From Clostridia bacterium (GTDB taxonomy: Bacteria; Bacillota; Clostridia; Oscillospirales; CAG-272): a stretch of 32,379 nucleotides of DNA. The translations under genes were made by a program, and so were the position numbers. Positions 25,705 to 32,379 of the stretch are shown piece by piece; position 1 is the stretch's first letter; every line of letters begins with the position of its first letter. The stretch lies in NCBI GenBank assembly GCA_017397175.1, contig JAFQKA010000037.1:1-32379 (forward strand), given 5' to 3'. The notes under the pieces were generated by a model, which saw nothing but the letters and a program-made list of their open reading frames with translations, did no database searches and was not told where the DNA came from.

Positions 25705-26418
25705 ATGTTTTTAGCGCTTGATATAATCGTTGTAGTTATTTTCGGGGCAACGCTGATACACTGTATAAGAAAAGGCTTTGTGGTGTCGGTTTTGAACCTG
25801 CTAAAATCAATTTTGGCGGTAGTGGCGGCATATATTTTCTCGCCTGCGCTGGCTGATTTTTTCAAGACTTCCTTTCTTGACCGTGCTATTACGGCACCCG
25901 TAAAAAACAGACTTGAGGTCATGCTGGAGGAGACAGCCGGAAAATTTGACATTGAGAAGCTTTTTGAGGATAAGCCAAAGGAATTTCTCGATATTCTTGA
26001 CCGCTTCGGTGCGAAGATCGATGAATTTGCGCACAGCTACGGTGCAACCTCTCAAGCAAGCGAGGAATACGTTGCAAGCTTTGCGCAGGATATAACGTCA
26101 TCTGTAGTGGACACGGTGTCATACGTGCTTGCGTTTGTGGCAATTTTTATAGTGGCACTGATCGTTTTTACTATCGTTATTGCTATCGTTTCCGCGGTCG
26201 TAAAGCTGCCCATTATCAGAGGTGTCGACAAATTGCTCGGAACTGTGTTCGGACTTGCCTCGGGACTCGTTCTTGCCATAGTTCTTTCGGAACTTGCCGT
26301 GTGGGGCTTTGAGGCGCTGTCCTCCGTTGACCCCGAAACGTTCGGCGGTGTTGTTGAAAAGACGGTGGTAGTAAAATTTCTTGGCAGCCTTGAATACGGA
26401 CAGATCAAAATAAAATAA
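25705..26418 (+). CDS. CvpA family membrane protein
   Basis: A 237-residue protein of the CvpA (colicin V production) family. The family core is visible: an N-terminal helix, the RKGFVVSVLNLLKSILAVVAAYIF segment split by the conserved basic-glycine turn, and two later helices (near 140-165 and 188-205). Between them lies an extracellular, helix-rich region (about 50-135) longer than in the E. coli protein, as is common in Clostridia. The function is unclear; family members affect envelope integrity. AAAGGAGG precedes the ATG. Confidence 0.85.
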   Translation: MFLALDIIVVVIFGATLIHCIRKGFVVSVLNLLKSILAVVAAYIFSPALADFFKTSFLDRAITAPVKNRLEVMLEETAGKFDIEKLFEDKPKEFLDILDRFGAKIDEFAHSYGATSQASEEYVASFAQDITSSVVDTVSYVLAFVAIFIVALIVFTIVIAIVSAVVKLPIIRGVDKLLGTVFGLASGLVLAIVLSELAVWGFEALSSVDPETFGGVVEKTVVVKFLGSLEYGQIKIK

Positions 26419-26424
26419 CCAAAA

Positions 26425-26438
26425 GAGGCGTGTGCCTC
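26425..26438 (+). terminator. Weak hairpin between cvpA and the clpE-like gene
   Basis: GAGGC, loop GTGT, GCCTC, followed by ATCTTACTT without a proper T run. It could attenuate transcription from the ruvC operon into clpE. It is a short stem and may be incidental. Confidence 0.3.
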
Positions 26439-26484
26439 ATCTTACTTGACAGGTGCCGGGGACGGCAGAATGGAGAAATCAAAA

Positions 26485-28746
26485 ATGGTGAAATGTTCCA
26501 GATGCAAAAAAAGACTTGCGGTCATTTTTGCAAATGTAAATCATAACGGTGAGAATAAGAGCCAGGGATTTTGCATCAAGTGTGCAAAAGAGGTGGGAAT
26601 ACCCGTTGAAGGTATTCTCGGTGACTCTCTCGGAAAGCTGGGGATCGACCCCGAGCAGATGGAAGAAATGGAAGAGAGCATGAGCGAGCTGGTGGAAGGG
26701 AATATCGAGGGCGGTGCGCCCGCTATCGACTTTGCCAAGCTGATGGGAAACATGGGTGTTGGCGAGCCTCAGAAGGAGACTAAAAATTCCAAGGAAAAAA
26801 ATCAGCAGCCAAAGAAGAAAAAGTACCTTGATACCTATTGCCGCAATCTTACTCTGAGGGCGCAGAGAGGTCAGCTTGACAGGATCGTTGGACGTGAGCG
26901 TGAGCTTTCGAGAGTGATACAGATACTTTGCCGCCGTCAGAAGAATAACCCTTGCCTTATCGGTGAGCCGGGTGTCGGAAAGACAGCTATCGCTGAGGCA
27001 CTGGCGCAGAAGATAGCCTCCGACGACGTACCCTATAAGCTGAAAAACCATCAGGTCTACCTTGTGGATCTGACCGCGATCGTTGCGGGAACCCAGTTCA
27101 GAGGACAGTTTGAGCAGAGAATGCAGGGGCTTCTCAGCGAGGTAAGAGAAGCGGGCAACGTGATACTCGTTATCGACGAGGTCCACAACATTGTGGGCGC
27201 AGGTGAAGGCGAGGGAAGCATGAACGCTGCGAATATCCTGAAGCCCGCACTTTCCCGAGGCGAGATACAGGTTATCGGTGCAACGACCCTGCGTGAATAC
27301 AGAAAATATATTGAAAAGGATACGGCGCTTGAACGCCGCTTCCAGCCCGTCACCGTAAATGAGCCGTCGCTTGAAGAGAGCGTTGAGATGCTCCGCGGTA
27401 TCAAGCACTATTACGAGGAATTTCACAAGATAATCATTCCCGACAGCGTGCTCAATCGCGCGGTTATGATGTCCGAGAGATATATTACCGACAGATATTT
27501 GCCCGACAAGGCCATCGACCTGCTTGACGAAGCGGCGGCGAACCTGTCGCTGAGCTCCGCAGAGCTGAACGAATCCTTTGAAATAAAGGAAAAGCTCCTT
27601 AAAATAAAGGAAGAACGGGAAGCCTGCGAGGCGGAAGAAATAACCGATCCATCTCAGGAGTCGAAAAAGTTTGAAAAGCTGGCGAATTTCCGCGCGGATG
27701 AATTGAGGCTATCAAATCGTCTTGAAGAGATCCTTCCCGCCTGTGAAAAGATCGAAATGACACCCCCCGATCTTGCAAAGGTGGTTGAGATATGGACGGG
27801 TATTCCCGCTTCAAATATCACCGAAAATGAATTTGAAAAGATAGACAGACTTGAGGAGCGCATTTCAAAGCGCATAATCGGTCAGGATAAGGCGGTCAGC
27901 GCCGTGGCACGTGCAATCAAGCGAAACCGCGCGGGAATTTCCTATAAAAAGAAGCCTGTTTCCTTTATTTTTGCAGGGCCTACGGGCGTGGGCAAGACTG
28001 AGCTTGTAAAGACCCTTGCCGCAGACCTGTTCAATTCCCCCGAAACGCTGATCCGTCTCGACATGTCCGAGTTTATGGAGAAGCATTCGGTGTCCAGAAT
28101 TATCGGAGCGCCTCCCGGCTACGTGGGATACGACGAGGCGGGACAGCTGACTGAAAAGATCCGCCGCAAGCCATATTCTGTAATACTTTTCGACGAGATC
28201 GAAAAAGCGCACCCCGACGTGCTAAATATTCTCTTGCAGATACTTGACGACGGCAGAATTACCGACGCTCACGGAAAGACCGTGAACTTTGAGAACACCG
28301 TTATCGTCATGACCACAAACGCAGGCTCGGAGAACAATACGTCTTTGGCAGGCTTTGCCCAAAGCGGAGAAGCGCTGGCAGAGGCTAAGACCGAAAAGGC
28401 GCTGTCTGCATTCCTGCGCCCCGAGTTCATCAACCGTGTGGACGAAATAATCACCTTCCGCCGTCTTGACGAACAGGATTTTGCCAAGATCGCCGCAATT
28501 ATGCTGGACGAGCTTGCTTCGGTGCTGGCGGAAAAGGAGATAACTCTCACCTATTCCGACGATGCTTTGAAGCTCATTGCCGAAAAATCCTTCTCGGCAA
28601 AGTTCGGCGCGAGAAATATGCGCCGCTTTATCCAGACCGAGGTTGAGGATAAGCTGGCCGAGATAATTATTGCCGATTATAACCGTGCGTTCAGGAGCGC
28701 GGAAATATCCGCTGAGAATGGCGAGATAAAGGTTACTTGTAAATAA
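26485..28746 (+). CDS. ClpE-like AAA+ unfoldase with N-terminal zinc finger
   Basis: A 753-residue Hsp100 protein with two AAA+ modules. ATG 26485 is chosen since GGAG lies nine bases upstream; in-frame starts at 26446 (TTG) and 26470 lack a site. A four-Cys finger (C4, C7, C30, C33) opens the protein, as in ClpE, instead of the double Clp-N domain of ClpC. Walker A1 GEPGVGKT is at 160-167, Walker B1 LVIDEVHN near 227-234, a short charged M-domain follows near 385-430, Walker A2 GPTGVGKT is at 498-505, and Walker B2 is ILFDEIEKAHPD. The expected ClpP-docking tripeptide is AGF (622-624) rather than [LIV]GF. No mcsA, mcsB or ctsR is nearby. It precedes the P-type ATPase homologue by 20 bases. 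Confidence 0.9.
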   Translation: MVKCSRCKKRLAVIFANVNHNGENKSQGFCIKCAKEVGIPVEGILGDSLGKLGIDPEQMEEMEESMSELVEGNIEGGAPAIDFAKLMGNMGVGEPQKETKNSKEKNQQPKKKKYLDTYCRNLTLRAQRGQLDRIVGRERELSRVIQILCRRQKNNPCLIGEPGVGKTAIAEALAQKIASDDVPYKLKNHQVYLVDLTAIVAGTQFRGQFEQRMQGLLSEVREAGNVILVIDEVHNIVGAGEGEGSMNAANILKPALSRGEIQVIGATTLREYRKYIEKDTALERRFQPVTVNEPSLEESVEMLRGIKHYYEEFHKIIIPDSVLNRAVMMSERYITDRYLPDKAIDLLDEAAANLSLSSAELNESFEIKEKLLKIKEEREACEAEEITDPSQESKKFEKLANFRADELRLSNRLEEILPACEKIEMTPPDLAKVVEIWTGIPASNITENEFEKIDRLEERISKRIIGQDKAVSAVARAIKRNRAGISYKKKPVSFIFAGPTGVGKTELVKTLAADLFNSPETLIRLDMSEFMEKHSVSRIIGAPPGYVGYDEAGQLTEKIRRKPYSVILFDEIEKAHPDVLNILLQILDDGRITDAHGKTVNFENTVIVMTTNAGSENNTSLAGFAQSGEALAEAKTEKALSAFLRPEFINRVDEIITFRRLDEQDFAKIAAIMLDELASVLAEKEITLTYSDDALKLIAEKSFSAKFGARNMRRFIQTEVEDKLAEIIIADYNRAFRSAEISAENGEIKVTCK

Positions 28747-28766
28747 TTTTTTGAAAGGAGAACCCT

Positions 28767-31457
28767 ATGGAAGACTTGAAATGGTATGCCATGACGGCAC
28801 AGGAAGCCGCATCTGAACTGAAAAGTGATCTGTCCTCGGGGCTCTCCCGAAAAGAAGCGGGAAGAAGATGCCGCCGACTTGGTGAAAACAGAATATACAA
28901 GACGGGTGACGACAATCCTTTCCGTCCCATTGTAAAAATGGCGTCCGACGTTTCCCTTATCATCATGCTTGTGCTTTCGATCGTCGGCGCGTTCTTTGCG
29001 GACACAAAAATGTCGGTGCTTTGCATTTTCCTTACCCTGTGGGCATTTGCCTTCTCCTCGATCACTTACCTTTATACCAAACGGTATTTCGAGAGCGCGG
29101 CATCCTCCTCGCTTCCCACCGTGCGCGTGCGCCGCGACGGAAAGGTCTATTCCGTAAGCATAAAGCACGTGGTTGAGGGTGACGTGATAATATTGCGCCG
29201 AGGGGACATAGTCCCCTGCGACTGCCGGCTTATCAGTTCTGAGAACCTTAAAGCTCTTGAATTTACGGGCAGAATAGACGGTCGGGAGAAAAACGAGATA
29301 ACGCAGAAAAATGCGGACCGTGTTTTTCTGGCAGGTGAAAATCCGACGGTAGCCCAGCAGGAAAACATGATAGGCGCATCTGCCGCCATCGTTTCGGGTC
29401 ACGGAATCGCCATTGCCGTCAGATGCGGAAGCGATACCTTTATTTCGCAAATGAAGGGAGAGCTTGAACTTGCTCCCGACTCAAAAAAAGACCTTGCAAC
29501 GATCAAGCAGTTTTCTTCCTTTACATCAAAGGTTGCCCTGATAATGCTTATCTGCGCTCTGCCCGTGACTCTCCTGGTCTTCTTTGTGGGTAAGGACAGC
29601 TTCGGGCTTCTCGATACTCTCATGACCCTTGCCGCCATTGTCGTTACAAGCTCAAGCGAGGCGCTGACGGCAGTCATGTACATAATTCCCATGGTTGCCA
29701 TGATGCGGGCAAAAAATGCCGAAAACAGTGCACAGATAAAATTCCTGCACGCGTTGGGTGAACTGAATTATAACGATTCGGTTATCTTTTACGGTGACGA
29801 GGCTCTCGTGAATCGGGAAATGTCTGCCGAGCGTATATATGCCTCTAATCTTTTCTTCCCTGCGGACAAGCCAAGCGAGGATGCAGGTTTTGTAACCCTT
29901 GTTGAAAACGCTGTTCTGGGTACATTGGGTAATCTGACTACGGCCGAGCAGGACAAATCTCTTGGCGGCTCTGTTGCAAAGGCGGTTCTTGACCTGGCGC
30001 AAACTGTCGGAGTGGATCCCGATATGCTGAAAAAAGAAACTCCCGTGGTAGAATTCAAATCCGCCGCCGAATCCCAGTTTGATACGACTCTTCTGAAGAA
30101 CGGTGAGCACCATACGGTCATCTGTACCTCTATGTCTTCGGATATTCTCAGGATCTGCACTCACATGAGAACTCCTTCGGGAATACTTCCCATGACAAGT
30201 GATAAAAAGAACGACCTGATACGAGCGCATACGCAGCTCCAAAGACAGGCAAAGAACGTGCTTTTCGTGGCATCGTCCGACTGCCCCGCATCAAGCCTTG
30301 CCAGACTTGCTTTGGTTCAGAATCAGCTCATTTTTGACGGATACATAGAATTTGCCGAGCCATACGTTGAAAATTGCCGTGAGCTTGTTGAAGAGCTGCG
30401 CGAGGCGGATCAGAACGTGTATTTCTTCGGCCCCGAAAGCGGAAATTCCGTTATAAACGCCTTTAATTGCGGAATCGTTCAGCGAAAGAACGAAATTGCT
30501 TATGCATCCCATTTCAGAAAGAACGGTCACGGTGTTGACCACGGCTTTGGCGAATATAGGGCGTATCTTGGATTTGGAGGCGCGGAGCTTCGTGCGCTGA
30601 CTCAGCTTATCCGAGGAGATAACGGAACGGTCAGCATGATCTGCTCCGACGTGGGAGGTCTTTCTGCTTCGGCTAAGGCAAACGCTCTTATCTGTGTTTC
30701 GGGCGAGACGGAAAACCGTCGGACGCCTATAGACCAGCCTGCCTATTACTCCCAGATAATAAAGAAAAATTCTGACGTAATAATTCCTCCGGCAGACCGG
30801 GGAGGGCAGGGAATCAAGTCCTTTATGACTCTTTTTGCCTGTGCCAAGACCGCCTGTGCCGGACTTTGCGGATTTTTGAAATATTTGTTGTTCTCACAGA
30901 GCCTCAGACTTTCGGCAGCGGTGATCCCTCTTATTATAGGAAAGAAACTGCTTCTGCCCGTTCAGATACTTTTACTTGGATTTGTGCTTGATTTCCTTGC
31001 CGCTGTCTGTTTTGCCCTCTCGGGCAGCGAAAACGGCATAAAAACAAGACTTTGCGACATTGAAACCGTGTTCTCAAAGCCCTTGAGATCCTATTTCAAG
31101 TACCCCGTGGCAGGAATTATTCTGGGCGGTATTCTGATACTCTTGTCGGCGGTATTCGGTATTTCCGGTTCGACTGCAGACACCAATCTGTCAGTCCTTG
31201 CGTTCGGTGCTGTTGCCGCTTGCCAGATCTCCGCTGTCGTAATGATCGCAAGACCCCAAAAGGGAGATAAGCTATGCCGCGCCCTGATCGGAGCGTCGGT
31301 TATCCTTACCGTTGCCGTCTTTGCGCTCGGTGTGGCACTGCCTGCATTCGGTTCGATCCTCGGTATCTTTTCCCCCGGCTGGCAGGTTATAGCCGCAACA
31401 CCCATCGCGGCTGTGATCGGTGCGGTTATAATAAATGTAACCGATAGATATCTTTAA
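28767..31457 (+). CDS. Full-length P-type ATPase homologue lacking all catalytic motifs (pseudo-ATPase)
   Basis: An 896-residue protein with the layout of a P2-type cation pump: an N-terminal cation-ATPase-N helix (GLSRKEAGRRCRRLGENRIY), about ten membrane segments, an actuator domain between helices 2 and 3 (VRRDGKVYSV...VVEGDVIILRRGDIVPCDCRL) and a large domain of about 380 residues between helices 4 and 5. The catalytic motifs are replaced. TGE is TGR (167-169), PEGL in helix 4 is SEAL (297-300), and DKTGTLT is replaced by IFYGDEALVNREM (340-352). KGA is missing near 452-455, TGD is FGP (554-556) and GDGxND is CSDVGG (626-631). It cannot form the aspartyl phosphate by the known mechanism. 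The frame is intact, GAAAGGAG precedes the ATG, and codon use matches its neighbours, so it is not a decaying pseudogene. A regulatory or scaffold role is possible. Confidence 0.88.
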   Translation: MEDLKWYAMTAQEAASELKSDLSSGLSRKEAGRRCRRLGENRIYKTGDDNPFRPIVKMASDVSLIIMLVLSIVGAFFADTKMSVLCIFLTLWAFAFSSITYLYTKRYFESAASSSLPTVRVRRDGKVYSVSIKHVVEGDVIILRRGDIVPCDCRLISSENLKALEFTGRIDGREKNEITQKNADRVFLAGENPTVAQQENMIGASAAIVSGHGIAIAVRCGSDTFISQMKGELELAPDSKKDLATIKQFSSFTSKVALIMLICALPVTLLVFFVGKDSFGLLDTLMTLAAIVVTSSSEALTAVMYIIPMVAMMRAKNAENSAQIKFLHALGELNYNDSVIFYGDEALVNREMSAERIYASNLFFPADKPSEDAGFVTLVENAVLGTLGNLTTAEQDKSLGGSVAKAVLDLAQTVGVDPDMLKKETPVVEFKSAAESQFDTTLLKNGEHHTVICTSMSSDILRICTHMRTPSGILPMTSDKKNDLIRAHTQLQRQAKNVLFVASSDCPASSLARLALVQNQLIFDGYIEFAEPYVENCRELVEELREADQNVYFFGPESGNSVINAFNCGIVQRKNEIAYASHFRKNGHGVDHGFGEYRAYLGFGGAELRALTQLIRGDNGTVSMICSDVGGLSASAKANALICVSGETENRRTPIDQPAYYSQIIKKNSDVIIPPADRGGQGIKSFMTLFACAKTACAGLCGFLKYLLFSQSLRLSAAVIPLIIGKKLLLPVQILLLGFVLDFLAAVCFALSGSENGIKTRLCDIETVFSKPLRSYFKYPVAGIILGGILILLSAVFGISGSTADTNLSVLAFGAVAACQISAVVMIARPQKGDKLCRALIGASVILTVAVFALGVALPAFGSILGIFSPGWQVIAATPIAAVIGAVIINVTDRYL

Positions 31458-31474
31458 GTGAATAGTTTTTCTCA

Positions 31475-31505
31475 GCCCCTCATACGCTTGTGTGAGGGGC
31501 ATTTT
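31475..31505 (+). terminator. Intrinsic terminator after the P-type ATPase homologue
   Basis: GCCCCTCATAC (31475-31485), loop GCTT, GTGTGAGGGGC (31490-31500), then ATTTT. The 11-bp stem has one G-U pair. It ends the long ruvC transcript 20 bases before the PRC-barrel gene, although read-through is possible as no promoter is evident for that gene. Confidence 0.85.
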
Positions 31506-31525
31506 GCCGCTACGGGAGGAAAATC

Positions 31526-31816
31526 ATGCGACTTACAGACACTGAAAAGCTAAGCGAAAAATACGTTCTCAATCTTTGCGACGGAAGCGATCTCGGCTAT
31601 GTAACAGACGTTCAGTTCTGCACCGAAACGGGGCAGATAACTGCCTTTATCGTCACTCTTGACACGGGGTTATTCTCTTTCGGAAAATGTGACCGCGCAG
31701 TGATCCCCTGGGAGAAGATCGAGTGCATAGGAGAGGACGCGATTTTGGTCAAGCTCACGCCAAACGAGCTTCGTCGGGAGGAAAAGAGCAAAAAAGGGAA
31801 GAAATTCTGGAGATAA
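31526..31816 (+). CDS. YlmC/YmxH-family PRC-barrel protein
   Basis: A 96-residue protein of the YlmC/YmxH family, a single PRC-barrel associated with spore-forming Firmicutes. The barrel pattern is clear: MRLTDTEKLSEKYVLNLCDGSDLGYVTDV (read in two parts, with the conserved L..K.V.N...G..LG), then ITAFIV, the turn FSFGK and IPWEKIECIGEDAILV. The tail is basic (RREEKSKKGKKFWR). GGGAGG precedes the ATG. The molecular function is unknown. Its presence suggests, but does not prove, a sporulating ancestry. Confidence 0.88.
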   Translation: MRLTDTEKLSEKYVLNLCDGSDLGYVTDVQFCTETGQITAFIVTLDTGLFSFGKCDRAVIPWEKIECIGEDAILVKLTPNELRREEKSKKGKKFWR

Positions 31817-31849
31817 ATGTTAATATTTTGTAAAAAATGAAAGTGCGAC

Positions 31850-31878
31850 TTGACAAGTATTATATGTAGTGGTAAAAT
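31850..31878 (+). promoter_or_regulatory. Strong promoter of the rpsB transcript
   Basis: A perfect TTGACA (31850-31855), a 17-base spacer and TAAAAT (31873-31878) with a TG-n extended -10. It is the closest match to consensus in the window, as expected for a ribosomal-protein operon. Transcription should start near 31885. Confidence 0.9.
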
Positions 31879-31885
31879 ACTTAGG

Positions 31886-32013
31886 ATTGCGCGGCAAAGC
31901 GCAAAATAAAATACACACACAGCGCCGAAGATGCTATCGGTGAGTGCTTTTTCGGGCATTCTTTTGTGCATTATGAGCTGCTGTGGTGGAAAAACCGAAG
32001 GAGGACATTAGAA
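31886..32013 (+). promoter_or_regulatory. 5' leader of rpsB with short hairpins
   Basis: About 128 untranslated bases. Visible pairings are TTGCGC/GCGCAA (31887-31904, loop GGCAAA) and a weak CCGA/TCGG pair near 31925-31940. A T-rich stretch, CTTTTTCGGGCATTCTTTTG, lies in the middle, and AAGGAGG (31998-32004) precedes the ATG. Leaders of this kind can carry autogenous control by S2, but I do not recognise a named motif, so regulation is inferred only from length and position. Confidence 0.4.
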
Positions 32014-32379
32014 ATGTCTGTAATCACAGTAAAACAGCTTCTCGAAGCAGGTGTTCATTTCGGACACCACACAAGAAGATGGAACCCCAAAATGTCGGAG
32101 TACATCTTCACAGAAAGAAACGGCATCTACATCATCGACCTTCAGAAGACAGTTAAGAAGTTCGAGGAAGCGTACATGTTTGTACGTGACGTAGCTGCAC
32201 AGTAGGGCACAGTTCTTTTCGTTGGTACAAAGAAGCAGGCAGCCGAGGCCATCAAGGAAGAGGCTACAAGATGCGGAATGTACTACGTAAACGTTCGTTG
32301 GCCCGGCGGTATGATGACAAACTTCAAGACAATCAAGAAGTCCATCGCACGTCTCAACGACCTGAACAAGATGCAGGAA
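32014..32379 (+). CDS. rpsB: 30S ribosomal protein S2, 3' end cut by window; in-frame TAG at codon 64
   Basis: Essential small-subunit protein S2. The N-terminus [19 protein letters not shown] and [20 protein letters not shown] are canonical, with AAGGAGG upstream. The frame meets TAG at 32203-32205 and then continues without a break for the remaining 58 codons as clean S2 sequence ([29 protein letters not shown]). The stop falls in the variable turn before LFVGTKKQA, where relatives have Gly, Glu, Lys or Asn. Another oddity is [10 protein letters not shown], where RWLGG-T/M-LTN is usual. No frameshift is seen. Sequencing error, a true mutation and TAG decoding all remain possible; see findings. 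Confidence 0.92.

Noticed and set aside
26446-26474. TTGACA at 26446-26451 as the -35 box of a clpE promoter
   Set aside because: At 17 bases downstream the sequence is AATGGA, and no TATAAT-like box lies at 16-19 bases, so it is not supported as a promoter.
28767-31457. The P-type ATPase homologue as a normal cation pump or as a decayed pseudogene
   Set aside because: A normal pump needs DKTGT and GDGxxND, which are absent. Decay would leave stops or frameshifts, of which there are none.
32206-32379. A frameshift rather than an in-frame stop in rpsB
   Set aside because: S2 similarity continues in the same frame on both sides of the TAG, so no base has been gained or lost.
1-32379. CRISPR array, prophage, transposase, tRNA or rRNA genes
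   Set aside because: No periodic repeats, integrase or transposase motifs, or tRNA cloverleaf sequences were seen on either strand. The GGTTCGA-like stretch near 10307-10313 belongs to the T-box leader, not a tRNA T-arm.

Overview
The window reads as a chromosomal housekeeping segment of an anaerobic Firmicute of class Clostridia, probably an uncultured gut relative of the Oscillospirales or Christensenellales. This is inferred from protein flavour and gene content: DUF951, DUF5711, CvpA, a YlmC/YmxH-family PRC-barrel protein, RecD2, a T-box leader, a group II ECF module followed by truA, and strong AGGAGG-type ribosome sites. I see no prophage, insertion sequence, integron, CRISPR array, tRNA or rRNA.

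Layout. 1-7.4 kb, plus strand: 3' part of metK, terminator, recD2, a consensus promoter, an MreB/Mbl-type actin, terminator, pepD-type dipeptidase and enolase, ending in a bidirectional terminator. 7.4-10.5 kb, minus strand: a three-gene ABC importer of the TrpXYZ type, controlled by a complete T-box leader with its own consensus promoter. The leader's specifier codon reads as UUC (Phe), not Trp. 10.5-12.3 kb: an unrecognised six-helix membrane protein (minus) and a cytoplasmic M14 carboxypeptidase-like protein (plus). 12.4-19.6 kb, minus strand: one apparent seven-gene operon, DUF951-yfhO-ruvA-ruvB-hydroxyacid dehydrogenase-xpt-traX. 19.6-31.8 kb, plus strand, from a divergent promoter: ruvC-rRNA methyltransferase-ecfA1-ecfA2-ecfT-truA-DUF5711-cvpA-clpE-like-P-type ATPase homologue, then a terminator and the PRC-barrel gene. 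31.8 kb to the end: a promoter, a short structured leader and the 5' part of rpsB.

How it fits together. RuvA/RuvB and RuvC, the Holliday-junction machinery, are transcribed divergently from about 150 bp of shared control region. EcfA1/EcfA2/EcfT form the energising module for vitamin or metal uptake, with no S-component nearby. The Phe T-box links transport of a presumed aromatic amino acid to the charging state of tRNA-Phe.

Most unusual points. (1) The 896-residue P-type ATPase homologue keeps the ten-helix architecture but has lost the phospho-acceptor DKTGT motif and the TGE, KGA, TGD and GDGxxND motifs, so it looks like a full-length pseudo-ATPase, lying 20 bp behind a ClpE-like unfoldase. 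(2) rpsB, an essential gene, carries an in-frame TAG at codon 64 while none of the 28 gene ends visible here uses TAG. (3) The Phe-type T-box precedes a transporter usually labelled as a tryptophan system.
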